The notes under the pieces were generated by a model. The model was not told the DNA's origin and ran no database searches. It saw only the letters and a program-made list of their open reading frames with translations. The position numbers and the translations under genes were made by a program. Source: Polyangiaceae bacterium (GTDB lineage Bacteria; Myxococcota_A; Polyangia; Polyangiales; Polyangiaceae). Taken from it: a stretch of DNA of 64,000 nucleotides. Below, in pieces: positions 26,152 through 35,172 of this stretch (positions are counted from its first letter, which is position 1; the number at the start of each line of letters is the position of its first letter). Location of the stretch: the NCBI GenBank assembly GCA_947475525.1, contig CANJMI010000020.1:47177-111176 (forward strand), written 5' to 3'.

Positions 26152-27378
26152 GTGGCTGTCTTCGAATACAAAGGCATCCTCGTCGCGACGGGCAAGGGCA
26201 CTCAAGGCCTCCGCGACGCCGAGAACGTGAAGGCCTTGCGGGCGCAACTTCGCAAAGACGGCGTGCTCCTGACGACGGCGACGGAAGAGAAAGCCCAGAA
26301 GCTCGCGGAGCCGAAGGGCTTTAGTCTCAAGCGGTTCTTCGAGCACCCGAGCGTCGCCGACGTCGCCATCATGACGCGCCAACTCGCCACGCTCGTGAAG
26401 GCGCAGATCCCACTATTCGAGGCGCTCTCCGCGCTGATCGAGCAGACCGAAAAGGAAGGCCTGCGCCGGGCGCTGACCAACGTGCGGGACGCCGTACGTG
26501 AAGGCACCGCATTCGCCGACGCGCTGATGGCCCACCCGACGATCTTTCCTGACCTCTACGTGAACATGGTTCGCGCGGGGGAGTCGTCCGGCACCCTCGA
26601 TGCCGTGCTCCTTCGGCTGACGAGCTTCCTCGAGGGCCAAGCCAAGCTGCGCGGCAAAGTGTCGAGCGCGCTCGCCTACCCGATCCTCATGATGCTCATC
26701 GCCACCGTGATGATAAGCGTGCTGATGACGTCGGTCGTGCCCAAGGTGACATCGATCTTCGCGAGCATGCACAAGGCGCTGCCCTGGTACACGCAGTGCC
26801 TGATCTGGTTCTCCGATTTCGCGTCGAATTTTTGGTGGCTCGTGCTGCTCCTCACCTTCGGGGGCACGGCTTGGTTTCGTCGCTGGAAGCGCACGGTCGA
26901 AGGTCGGCTCGCGTGGGATCGCCTCACGCTGCGCGCTCCGCTCTTCGGTCCACTCGTGATGATGGTCGCCATCTCGCGCTTCACGCGGACCCTCGCCACC
27001 TTGCTCGCGGCCGGAGTCGCCTTGCTTCCGGCGATGGCCATCGTGCGCAACGTCCTCGGAAACGCCGCGCTCGAGAAGGTCGTCGAGACGGCCGCCGGAT
27101 CGATTCGCGAGGGCCAGAGCATCGCCGAACCACTGAAGGCGAGCGGCTACTTTCCGCCCCTCGTAACCCACATGATCGCCATCGGTGAACGCAGCGGTCA
27201 GCTAGAAGAAATGCTGGAAAACGTCGCGGAAGCTTACGACACCGCCGTCGACGCGCGTGTGCAGCTTCTCACAAGCTTGCTCGAGCCCATCATCATCGTG
27301 ATCATGGGCGGAGCGGTCGGGTTCATTGCCTTCTCCATCCTCATGCCGCTCATCCAAATGAGCTCGTTCGTGGAGTGA
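26152..27378 (+). CDS. gspF: Type II secretion platform protein GspF
   Basis: 408 aa inner-membrane platform protein. Two repeated cytoplasmic T2SSF domains (ATLVKAQIPLFEALSAL and ATLLAAGVALLPAMAIV) alternate with three membrane helices at about 170-190, 220-240 and 375-400. GTG 26152 is preceded by GAGGTGA as ribosome site. The central soluble domains carry the glycine-rich RAGESSGTLD and AIGERSGQLEEML signatures of the family. Confidence 0.93.
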   Translation: MAVFEYKGILVATGKGTQGLRDAENVKALRAQLRKDGVLLTTATEEKAQKLAEPKGFSLKRFFEHPSVADVAIMTRQLATLVKAQIPLFEALSALIEQTEKEGLRRALTNVRDAVREGTAFADALMAHPTIFPDLYVNMVRAGESSGTLDAVLLRLTSFLEGQAKLRGKVSSALAYPILMMLIATVMISVLMTSVVPKVTSIFASMHKALPWYTQCLIWFSDFASNFWWLVLLLTFGGTAWFRRWKRTVEGRLAWDRLTLRAPLFGPLVMMVAISRFTRTLATLLAAGVALLPAMAIVRNVLGNAALEKVVETAAGSIREGQSIAEPLKASGYFPPLVTHMIAIGERSGQLEEMLENVAEAYDTAVDARVQLLTSLLEPIIIVIMGGAVGFIAFSILMPLIQMSSFVE

Positions 27379-27382
27379 TGCG

Positions 27383-27790
27383 ATGAGCCGACGTCGAGGC
27401 GAGCGCACCATCTTGTTCCCGTGGGAGCGCCGCCGCGGGATCTTCGCGCTGCCCTGGGCTCGTACGAAGCCCGCACTCGCCGCGCTCGCCATGATCGTTC
27501 TCGTCGGGTTCTTCGGCATGCGCGAACGGGACCGCACGGGAATGCGCGCGACCCGCGCCACGTTGCTCGTCGTCCACGAGGCCATCGACGCGTTCCGCGC
27601 CGACCACGAGAGCCGCTGCCCCGACTCACTTGCGAAACTTCAAGCCGACGCCTACCTCATCACCAGCCCGACCGACGCTTGGGGTCGGCCCCTTCAGCTC
27701 ACCTGCCCCGGCAGGCGCAACCCAGACAGTTACGACTTGCTCAGCTACGGACCGAGCGGCGACATGCGCGGACTCGACCGAATCGAATAG
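27383..27790 (+). CDS. GspG-like periplasmic domain on a non-pilin membrane anchor
   Basis: 135 aa. The C-terminal half matches the major pseudopilin's folded domain: SPTDAWGRPLQLTCPG then YDLLSYGPSGDM (family pattern DPWG.PY and SYG.DG). The N-terminus, however, has no prepilin cleavage site: instead of G-FTLxE it has a basic 28-residue cytoplasmic part and a plain membrane helix (ALAALAMIVLVGFFGM). It therefore should stay as a fixed membrane protein. It lies between gspF and gspG, 4 bases after gspF. A decayed pseudopilin is less likely because the soluble domain is well kept. Confidence 0.7.
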   Translation: MSRRRGERTILFPWERRRGIFALPWARTKPALAALAMIVLVGFFGMRERDRTGMRATRATLLVVHEAIDAFRADHESRCPDSLAKLQADAYLITSPTDAWGRPLQLTCPGRRNPDSYDLLSYGPSGDMRGLDRIE

Positions 27791-27803
27791 ACTGCAAACC
27801 ACC

Positions 27804-28235
27804 ATGAACCCCAAAAACGATGCCTTGCTTGCCCGCCTCCGTCACGCGCGCCGCAGAATTTCCCGCGGCGTAACGCTCGTCGAAGTCTTGATCGTCGTGG
27901 CGATCATGGCGCTGATCGCCGGCGGCGTGAGCTTCCTCGTGCTGCCGCGTTACCGCGAAGCGCAGGTAAAGACGGCGAAGACGAACGCCCGCAACATTCG
28001 CAACGTGGCCACTCAGCACATGGCGATGAAGAGCGATTGCCCCACGATCGCGACGCTCATCGCCGACAAGGAACTGGACTCGGCCGGCGACACCAAAGAT
28101 CCGTGGGGTGGCGAGTACACCATCAAGTGTGACGGCGACGACATCACCGTGTCGTGCCCCGGGCCCGACAAAAAAGACTCGACCCAGGACGACATCACCG
28201 TCGGAGCGAACGCAGCGACCACGGCGGCTCCGTGA
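27804..28235 (+). CDS. gspG: Major pseudopilin GspG
   Basis: 143 aa. Prepilin peptidase site SRG|VTLVEV with Glu at +5 after a 22-residue basic leader, then the hydrophobic helix and a small soluble domain with KDPWGGEYTIKCDGDD. The DSTQDD acidic segment near the end fits the calcium-binding loop of GspG. ATG 27804. Its stop overlaps the start of gspH (GTGA). The leader is longer than the usual 6-8 residues. Confidence 0.92.
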   Translation: MNPKNDALLARLRHARRRISRGVTLVEVLIVVAIMALIAGGVSFLVLPRYREAQVKTAKTNARNIRNVATQHMAMKSDCPTIATLIADKELDSAGDTKDPWGGEYTIKCDGDDITVSCPGPDKKDSTQDDITVGANAATTAAP

Positions 28236-28942
28236 CCGCCGCGGGGCGACGAGGTGCGACCTTGATTGAGGTGCTCGTCGCCCTCGGACTCGCGGCATTG
28301 CTCGTCGGCGGCATGTTTGGCGGCATCGGCATGTTGCGCCAGTCACGGCTCCGCGAAGCCTCGACGCTCGTCGCGAGTGCGGTCCGCATCGGCTACGACC
28401 ACGCGAATGCAACCTCGCGCGTGACGCGGCTCGTGTTCGACTTGGAGCAGCGCTCCGTGACGATGGAGGACACCGAAGGCACGCTGCTACTTCAGCAAAA
28501 TCGGACCGGCGGAGCGGCCGGGGCAAGCGACCTCGAGAAGGCCGCGCTCGAAGCGGGCGAGGACATCGTGGACGGCCCCAAAAAGGCGCGCCCCAATTTT
28601 AGCGAGGTCAAAAAGTCGACCCTCGATACGGTGGCTGCCCTTCGCGAAGGCGATGACCAGGCGAAGCCGAGCGGGAAGCAACTGCCGCAAGATGTGACGT
28701 TTCGGCAAGTCGAGGTCCAGCACGAAGACGCCGCTGTAACGAGCGAGCACGTCTACCTGTACTTCTGGCCCGGCGGACAGACCGAGCGCGCTGCGATCCA
28801 ATTGCAGCTAGGCACCACGGGCACCGAGCGGGACATCATGACCATCACGGTCAAGCCCCTCACGGGACAAGTCCACGCCGAGTACGGTGCGGTCGCGATG
28901 GCGCGCCCCGAGACCGACGAGGAGCCCTCGGACTCCGAATGA
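28232..28942 (+). CDS. gspH: Minor pseudopilin GspH
   Basis: 236 aa. Processing site GRRG|ATLIEVLVALGLAALL with Glu at +5, short 8-residue leader, then a soluble domain. GTG 28232 overlaps the gspG stop. The soluble domain is longer than the typical GspH and contains an acidic mid-segment (about 85-145) with no recognised motif. Assignment rests on the pilin leader and operon position between gspG and gspI. Confidence 0.85.
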   Translation: MTAAGRRGATLIEVLVALGLAALLVGGMFGGIGMLRQSRLREASTLVASAVRIGYDHANATSRVTRLVFDLEQRSVTMEDTEGTLLLQQNRTGGAAGASDLEKAALEAGEDIVDGPKKARPNFSEVKKSTLDTVAALREGDDQAKPSGKQLPQDVTFRQVEVQHEDAAVTSEHVYLYFWPGGQTERAAIQLQLGTTGTERDIMTITVKPLTGQVHAEYGAVAMARPETDEEPSDSE

Positions 28943-29667
28943 AGCGGTCCACCTCAAGGTGTCCGGCGCCCGCAAAGCGGGGATTTACGCTGCTCGAAGT
29001 GATGGTGGCGGTCTCCATTCTCGGGCTCGGCCTGACGGCCATCTTGTCAGCGCAATTCGGCGCGATGAACGGCATCGCCCATGCGCGGGGCATGAGTGGC
29101 GCCGTGGGTTACGCGCGTTGCAAGATGACTGAGATCGAGGGGCGTCTGCAGCGGGATGGCTTCGCTGAGCTCGACGAACACGATAGCGGTCCGTGCTGCG
29201 GAGAGGATTCGCCCGACTACACGTGCGACTGGCGCATCGAGAAGCCCTCGTTCCCCGACGGTACCTCCGCAAAACTCGACCTCGACACCTCGAAGCTCGG
29301 CTCGATCGGCAAGTTGGCGGGTGGCGCGCAAAGCGGCGCACCGGGCGGTGCGACCGGGCTCGGAGGTATCACCGAGGCGCTCGGTCCTGACGCCGCCGAG
29401 CTTGCGTCAGGTGGCATCGGTGGAATCGCCTCGGCGGTGATGGGGATGGTGTACCCGAGCTTGAAGCGTGTATTCGAGGCGAGCTCGCGTCGCATCACGG
29501 TCGTCATCCACTGGGACGAGCGCGGCCGCGATCACCACTTCGATGTGGTGCAGTGGGTGACCCATCCGCAGAGGGCGACCGGCACGGCGAATGGGCCCGA
29601 GGACCTCACCGGCCTTGGCGCCAGCACGGGAAGCGCGTCCCCCGCGCCGAAGGGAACTACGCGGTGA
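28939..29667 (+). CDS. gspI: Minor pseudopilin GspI
   Basis: 242 aa. Site KRG|FTLLEVMVAVSILGLGLTA. The soluble part has a GPCCGEDSPDYTCDW cluster of cysteines likely to form a disulfide, and a Gly-rich insert (about 110-165) that makes it twice as long as enterobacterial GspI. ATG overlaps the gspH stop (ATGA). GspI normally nucleates the pseudopilus tip with GspJ and GspK, which follow. Confidence 0.88.
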   Translation: MKRSTSRCPAPAKRGFTLLEVMVAVSILGLGLTAILSAQFGAMNGIAHARGMSGAVGYARCKMTEIEGRLQRDGFAELDEHDSGPCCGEDSPDYTCDWRIEKPSFPDGTSAKLDLDTSKLGSIGKLAGGAQSGAPGGATGLGGITEALGPDAAELASGGIGGIASAVMGMVYPSLKRVFEASSRRITVVIHWDERGRDHHFDVVQWVTHPQRATGTANGPEDLTGLGASTGSASPAPKGTTR

Positions 29668-30377
29668 TGGCGATTCACGCGAAGCGCAACTGGAGGGCGA
29701 GTTCACCGCGCGACCGTGGATTTACGCTGATCGAAGTGCTCGTCGCGATCGCGATCATCGCGCTGATAGCGTTGCTCATTTACTCGGCGTTCGCAGGCAT
29801 GAGCCGCTCACGCAACACGATGATGAGCGTCTCGGGTCGCTACCAGGCGGGGCGCGCGGCGATGCAGCGAATCGCACGCGAACTCTCGAGCGCCTACATG
29901 TCCGGTCACAAGAACTTCATGCGCCTGCAAAACCAGCCGCAGACTGGACTTATCGGCAAGAAAGGGCGGCCCGATCGGATCGATTTCACGGCGTTCGCGC
30001 ATCAGCGATTGCAAGAGAACCGCCACGAGTCCGACCAAACCGAGATTGGCTACTATTGCTCACGCAGCCGCGACTCCGGCGCGCTCGACCTCATGCGGCG
30101 CGCGGCCCGCAGCATCGACAGCGACATGACCCGCGGCGGGGGCGTCGACACGATGGCGGAAGGGGTCGACGACTTCACGCTCCGTTACCTCGATCCGGTA
30201 ACGAACGAGTGGCAGGATGGGTGGGACAGCACGCAAGCCGCTGCCCAGTACGGGCGTCTTCCGTCGCAAATCTGGGTGACCCTCGTGCTCAACAACGGCC
30301 CCGGCGGGCGGCAAATTCGCTTCGAAGAAAAGATCGCGATGCGCATGCTCTTGCCGCTGACGTTCGCGACGGACTGA
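29667..30377 (+). CDS. gspJ: Minor pseudopilin GspJ
   Basis: 236 aa. Site RDRG|FTLIEVLVAIAIIALIALL; soluble domain contains the GspJ-like AMQRIARELSSAYMS helix and VDDFTLRYLDPVTNEW. ATG 29667 shares one base with the gspI stop (TGATG); an adjacent GTG at 29664 is also possible. Tip-complex subunit, position and sequence agree. Confidence 0.9.
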   Translation: MAIHAKRNWRASSPRDRGFTLIEVLVAIAIIALIALLIYSAFAGMSRSRNTMMSVSGRYQAGRAAMQRIARELSSAYMSGHKNFMRLQNQPQTGLIGKKGRPDRIDFTAFAHQRLQENRHESDQTEIGYYCSRSRDSGALDLMRRAARSIDSDMTRGGGVDTMAEGVDDFTLRYLDPVTNEWQDGWDSTQAAAQYGRLPSQIWVTLVLNNGPGGRQIRFEEKIAMRMLLPLTFATD

Positions 30378-30380
30378 ACC

Positions 30381-31802
30381 ATGAAGGCGTACCGATTCAA
30401 TTCTCGCCGGATCCGCGGGCGCCGCCAAGAGCGCGCGATGGCGCTCGTCATGGTGCTGCTCGCGATCGTGGTGCTGACGGTCTACCTCACCGAGGTGCAA
30501 GCCGAGAGCACGACCGCGTTTGCCTCTGCGCTGGCCGAGCGGGATCGCTTGCGCGCCGAATACCTCGCGACGAGCGGCATCAACCTGCAGCGCATGTTGA
30601 TCGCGTCGGAGCCCACCGTGCGTCAGGTGGTCGAGCCCGTCTTCAAGCTGATGAACCCCAAGGGCCGCGCGCCCCAGATCCCGGTTTGGGAATTCGGCGA
30701 CCAGGTGCTCGGGCCGTACAACGACGGCCCTGGCGCCGAGAGCTTCGCCGCGCTGGCGAATGTCGATATCGCTTCGGGAGAAAATCTCGGCCTCGGGGGA
30801 CTCGGCCATTTCGAGGCGGTCGTCATCGATGAGGACTCGAAGATCGACGTCAACACCGCCGCACGCGGCGACATCATCTCGCGCACCCGTCTTGCCCAGC
30901 AGCTCCTCGGCGTGTTCGCGGCGCCGCAATACAACCCACTCTTCGAGCAGGAAGATCCCGACGGGCAGTATTCCGATCGGCAGTCGATTTGCGCGGCGGT
31001 CATCGACTGGGTGGACTCGGACGAAGAACGCGAGCCGTGCGATCCGCGGTCCGCTCAGGCCGCACCCGCCGGTGGCGTCGAGGACAATTACTACCAGACG
31101 ATCGGGCTCAAGTATTTCCGCAAAAACGCTGCCTTCGACTCGCTCGACGAGCTGCGCCTGGTGCGCGGCATCGGAGACGATTTTTGGGCCACGTTCGTCG
31201 ACCCCGACCCGCGCAAACCGAAGGACCGCGTGATGACGGTGTGGGGCCAAGGCAAGGTCAACGTGAACACCGCCAATGCCCAAACACTGCTGGCGATCGT
31301 CTGCGCCGGCGCGCCGGATTCCGAGCTTTGCTTGGATCCTATGAAAGCGGCCGCGTTCGTGTCGACGATCTCGCTCGTCAAGAGCTTCACGTCGGGCGCA
31401 CCGCTCTTCGGCTCCGCGAAAGACTTCATCCTCACGATGAAAGGCGGCGGGACCTTGGGACCGTTTCTCGCGATGGGGGGCATCAACCCGGTGACCTTCC
31501 GCTCGCCCGCCGAGATGGCGAAGATCGTCACCACCGAGAGCAAGATGTTCAGCATCTATTCGACCGGCGTCGTGCCGGGTCAGGGCCGTGAGACGCGCGT
31601 GACCATCCACGCCGTAATCGATTTTCGCCACGCGACCACGGTCGCCGATGTCGCGACGGCGAACCAAGCTGCAGCCACGGGCGCGGTCGACCCCTCCGCA
31701 CCGACGACCGTCACGGGTATCAACGGCGCCACGCTCGACCCCGTGACGGCACAGATCGCGACGAGCCCCGCCGGGAACGTCGTTTACTGGCGGGTGCAAT
31801 GA
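30381..31802 (+). CDS. gspK: Pseudopilin tip protein GspK
   Basis: 473 aa, the largest minor pseudopilin. The N-terminal helix (MALVMVLLAIVVLTVYLTEV) follows a basic leader; the soluble domain has DEDSKIDVNTA, a helix-hairpin-helix region (KVNVNTANAQTLLAIVC and ELRLVRGIGDDF) and a conserved AVIDWVDSDEE acidic stretch. Longer than typical (about 330) because of inserts. Start ATG 30381, 3 bases after gspJ. GspK lacks Glu at +5 as expected for this subunit. Confidence 0.92.
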   Translation: MKAYRFNSRRIRGRRQERAMALVMVLLAIVVLTVYLTEVQAESTTAFASALAERDRLRAEYLATSGINLQRMLIASEPTVRQVVEPVFKLMNPKGRAPQIPVWEFGDQVLGPYNDGPGAESFAALANVDIASGENLGLGGLGHFEAVVIDEDSKIDVNTAARGDIISRTRLAQQLLGVFAAPQYNPLFEQEDPDGQYSDRQSICAAVIDWVDSDEEREPCDPRSAQAAPAGGVEDNYYQTIGLKYFRKNAAFDSLDELRLVRGIGDDFWATFVDPDPRKPKDRVMTVWGQGKVNVNTANAQTLLAIVCAGAPDSELCLDPMKAAAFVSTISLVKSFTSGAPLFGSAKDFILTMKGGGTLGPFLAMGGINPVTFRSPAEMAKIVTTESKMFSIYSTGVVPGQGRETRVTIHAVIDFRHATTVADVATANQAAATGAVDPSAPTTVTGINGATLDPVTAQIATSPAGNVVYWRVQ

Positions 31803-31817
31803 TAGAAGGAGGGCAGC

Positions 31818-33305
31818 ATGGCTAGGTGGCTCGGGATCGACTTTTCTGCGACGACGGTGCGTGTCGCACTCGTGTCGTCGAGCTACCGAAAGTGGGCCAT
31901 CGAAGCGCTGCGCGAAGAGCGCGTGCTCGACCACGAAGGAGTCTCCGCCGCGTTGCGAGCGGCTGTCAGCGGGCTTCGTGCCGACGTCTGCGCGGCCGGT
32001 ATCGATGGCCGCAAAGGGTTCATGCGACGGCTCGAATTGCCTCGGGCCGCGTTGAAAGATCTCGAGCATGTGCTCGCCTTCGAGGTCGAGGCCACCCTGC
32101 CCTTCGAGCTCGAAGATTCGGTCATGGACCACCGCCGCGTGGCATCGCCGGACGGGGTCGGCTCCGATGCGGTGTTCTCACTGTTCGCCGGAGTTGCGAC
32201 AGCGACCGACGTCACCTCTCGAATCGACACGGTCAAGGGCGCAACGGGCCTCGATCCGAGCCGCATTGGCTTAGGTCCGCTGCCGCTCCTCAACCTCGCG
32301 CAGGTCGCCCGTGAGCTCGCGGTCGATGCTCCCGTCGCGCTGATCGACCTGGCCGAAGATCACTGTGACGTGTTGATAGCTCAGGCAAGTGAGCCTCGAT
32401 TCTCACGCTCCCTCACCCACGGCACGCTCGCACTGCCGGCCGCAGCCCCGTTGCTCGCCCGCGAGCTCCGGCAGACTTTCGCGGCTTGGCGGGCAAGCGG
32501 AGGGGCGCCGCTCGAACACGTCATCGTCGTGGGCCCAGGAGCCGAAACCCCCGGTCTCGAAGCGTTCCTGCAGGCCGAGGTCGGACTCAACGTCGCCGCG
32601 CTGCCAAAGCTCAGCATCGAGGTTTTGCCGGAGCTCGAACCGCTCGTCCCACGATTCGCGCGGGCCATCGCTCTCGCGCTGTCGCTTTCACGGCGCCCGA
32701 GTGACCTCAACCTGCGACAGGGCGCACTCGAAGCGCAGCAGAGTTACCAATTTCTGAGGGAAAAGATGCCGATTTTGGCCGGCCTCGCCGCAGCTCTCGT
32801 CGCGAGTTTCGGCTTCGCCGTGTTCGCAGAGCAGCGTTCCTTGGCAGCTGAAAAAACCGCCCTCGAAGATCAGCTCTCCGCCGTCACGTCAGCTTACTTC
32901 GCCGTGGCGTCGCGCGACCCGAAGGAGGCGGCCGACATGCTCGATGCCGCGATTGCGGGAAAATCCGACGACCCGATGCCTCCGCTCGATGGCTTCGATG
33001 TGCTGACGGCGTTGAGTGAGCGGATCCCCAGTGAGCTCGTGCACGACATCGTGGACTTCGATTTCAAACGAAACCAACTCTCGATAAAAGGGCTCGTCAA
33101 CAGCATCGACGACGCGAACACGGTCGAGAAAAAGGTGTCCGAGCACCCCTGCTTCAAAGACGTCAACCTGAGCCACACGACGAAGCTCAAAGAGAAGAAC
33201 AAGCAAAAGTACACGCTCGAGGTGAAGGTCGACTGCGGCAAACCGAAAGCCGAAAAAGAGAAAAAGCCCGCACCGCCCAAGCCCGCAGAAGGAGGTGGCG
33301 AATGA
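31818..33305 (+). CDS. gspL: Type II secretion protein GspL (PilM-like)
   Basis: 495 aa. An actin-like cytoplasmic domain (LGIDFSATTVRVALV; VIVVGPGAETPGLEAFL) recruits the ATPase; one membrane helix (about 318-336), then a periplasmic ferredoxin-like domain and a Lys/Pro-rich tail. A strong ribosome site, AAGGAGG at 31805-31811, precedes ATG 31818. Together with gspM and gspN it forms the distal part of the operon. Confidence 0.88.
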   Translation: MARWLGIDFSATTVRVALVSSSYRKWAIEALREERVLDHEGVSAALRAAVSGLRADVCAAGIDGRKGFMRRLELPRAALKDLEHVLAFEVEATLPFELEDSVMDHRRVASPDGVGSDAVFSLFAGVATATDVTSRIDTVKGATGLDPSRIGLGPLPLLNLAQVARELAVDAPVALIDLAEDHCDVLIAQASEPRFSRSLTHGTLALPAAAPLLARELRQTFAAWRASGGAPLEHVIVVGPGAETPGLEAFLQAEVGLNVAALPKLSIEVLPELEPLVPRFARAIALALSLSRRPSDLNLRQGALEAQQSYQFLREKMPILAGLAAALVASFGFAVFAEQRSLAAEKTALEDQLSAVTSAYFAVASRDPKEAADMLDAAIAGKSDDPMPPLDGFDVLTALSERIPSELVHDIVDFDFKRNQLSIKGLVNSIDDANTVEKKVSEHPCFKDVNLSHTTKLKEKNKQKYTLEVKVDCGKPKAEKEKKPAPPKPAEGGGE

Positions 33306-33886
33306 GCGTGCTTACGCGCTTCGAAAAATTGTCACCCCGCGAGCAGCGGCTTTTGCAAGCGCTCGCCATCGTGTTCGCCGCGATCCTCGCGCTCGGAACG
33401 CCCGTTGCCGTCGGAAGCTCCGTTGCCACGGCGCGAGAACACAACGCCGACATTCGCAGCCAGCTTACCAAGATCGCCAACGCTGCTCCGTTGCTGGTCG
33501 AGCGCCGCGATGCACGACAGGCCCGCGAGGTTCTTTACGGCAAAGCTGCCGTGCCGCTCGCTTCGTTCATCGAGAACGCCGCGAAAGCCCAAGACATCGA
33601 CATTCCCGAATCGTCGGACCAGCCGGACGCGCCGACGAAAGGTTACGTCGAACACTCGACCCAAGCGAAATTCCGCAAGGTTGGTTTGCGAGCCCTCGTC
33701 AACGCCCTCGAGCAGATGGAGAAGAGCGGGCTTCCCGTGGCGATCACCGCGCTGCATGTGAGCGCCCGAGCTCAAGCGGACGAGTACGACGTGTCACTGA
33801 CGGTATCGCAGTACGAGAAGAAGGGCGCCGACGCGAAGAAGCCCGGCGTCAATGGCGAGCCGAAGCCGAAAGGGCAAGCGCTGTGA
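33302..33886 (+). CDS. gspM: Type II secretion protein GspM
   Basis: 194 aa. Short cytoplasmic N-terminus (LTRFEKLSPREQRLL), one membrane helix (ALAIVFAAILALGTPVAVG), and a periplasmic coiled-coil/ferredoxin-like domain. ATG overlaps the gspL stop. LSPREQRLL is the conserved N-terminal motif of GspM. Partners with GspL to stabilise the platform. Confidence 0.85.
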   Translation: MSVLTRFEKLSPREQRLLQALAIVFAAILALGTPVAVGSSVATAREHNADIRSQLTKIANAAPLLVERRDARQAREVLYGKAAVPLASFIENAAKAQDIDIPESSDQPDAPTKGYVEHSTQAKFRKVGLRALVNALEQMEKSGLPVAITALHVSARAQADEYDVSLTVSQYEKKGADAKKPGVNGEPKPKGQAL

Positions 33887-35091
33887 AGGCGCGCCTCCGA
33901 AAACTCGCGCGGTACGTCGGCTACCCACTGCTCTACCTCGCGTCGCTCGCATTGTTTTTTTACGTCACGTTTCCGATGCAAGCGCTTCGCGGCCGGATCG
34001 TCACGGAATTCGAACGGCAGCAGCGGTACGGTCGTCCCGCCGGTGAGCCCGTGATGACCCTCGAGATAGGCGAGCTCGATACCTATTGGTTCACGGGCAT
34101 CGAGTTCGAGAAGCTCCGACTGACCGTGCCGCCGCGCGTCGAGAAGGCGAAGTCCGGCATGCCCGGGTTGAACCTCGGCTCGAATTCCGCCGAGCCGCCA
34201 GCACCGACCGTCGTCTCGATCGACCGCTTTCGAGCGCGCGTCCGCGTCCTTCCGCTCTTGCTCGGCCGCGTGGTGGTGGACTTCCACGTCGATGCTTTCG
34301 GTGGAAGCGTCTACGGCAGCGCGCCGTACGCCACCTCGAGCAATGTCACGGCGAGCCAGGTCGACGTGACGATCGAAGGGGTGCACCTCGAGCAGATCGA
34401 GCCGCTGAAGGCCATGCTTCAGAACCAACCGATCTTCGGCGTGCTGCACGGCACCGTCTCGCTTCAGACCGCGGATGGAAAGTTTGCCAAGGCGAGCGGC
34501 AAGGCCGATCTGCAAATCGACGACGTCTCGCTGTTCGACGGAAAATCGAAGTTGATGGGCCTCGCGCTGCCGACCGCCTCAATCGGGCGTGTGGCGCTCG
34601 CTGCCACCGCCGAGAAGGGGCAGCTGACGATCGAAGAACTCTCCGTTCAAGGCAAAGATCTCGAGCTCGCGGGAGAAGGTAAAATCCGGTTGAACGAGAG
34701 CTACAAACGCTCGACCGCTGACCTTTTCCTGAAGTTCAAATTCACCGATGCGTACCGGGACCGAGACGAGGCGACGCGCAGCCTGCTCGGCAAGCCCGGC
34801 TCGAAGATCAAAGCCATCATCGAGGAACTCGACCCGCAGCGTACGTTCATCCGCGCAAAGACCGAGGACGAGTTCTACCGATTTCATCTCGCGGGAAGGC
34901 TCGACAAATTGGACGTGCAGCCGGCTGGGATCACCGGGGGCGCACGCGCCAAGCCCGCAGGCCGATCGCCCCTGCTGGATGGGGCACCCGGACGGCGTGG
35001 GAGTGGACGCGGCGCGAGCGAAACTGTCGACGGTCTCGCGCCGAGCAGCGCGACGGTCGTGCCCAGTGAAGGCGAGCCCCCGACAAACTGA
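33883..35091 (+). CDS. gspN: Type II secretion protein GspN
   Basis: 402 aa. One N-terminal membrane helix (YPLLYLASLALFFYVTFP) with the typical FPMQALRGRI after it, then a beta-rich periplasmic domain (GGSVYGSAPYATSS and GVLHGTVSLQ repeats) and a Gly/Pro-rich tail. GTG 33883 overlaps the gspM stop. GspN is the optional last core gene of T2SS operons; the prepilin peptidase GspO is not in this window. Confidence 0.85.
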   Translation: MKARLRKLARYVGYPLLYLASLALFFYVTFPMQALRGRIVTEFERQQRYGRPAGEPVMTLEIGELDTYWFTGIEFEKLRLTVPPRVEKAKSGMPGLNLGSNSAEPPAPTVVSIDRFRARVRVLPLLLGRVVVDFHVDAFGGSVYGSAPYATSSNVTASQVDVTIEGVHLEQIEPLKAMLQNQPIFGVLHGTVSLQTADGKFAKASGKADLQIDDVSLFDGKSKLMGLALPTASIGRVALAATAEKGQLTIEELSVQGKDLELAGEGKIRLNESYKRSTADLFLKFKFTDAYRDRDEATRSLLGKPGSKIKAIIEELDPQRTFIRAKTEDEFYRFHLAGRLDKLDVQPAGITGGARAKPAGRSPLLDGAPGRRGSGRGASETVDGLAPSSATVVPSEGEPPTN

Positions 35092-35172
35092 CGCCTCGGT
35101 GCGCCGCGCGTCGGACGCTTGCCACGCTGCTCTTTGAAGCGAGAAGGCTCGATTCAGTGTAAGGAATTGCAC

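Noticed and set aside
30060..32132. 690-codon minus-strand open frame opposite gspJ, gspK and gspL
   Set aside because: Pure antisense shadow: it covers three well-supported T2SS genes and its translation is compositionally biased with no recognisable motif.
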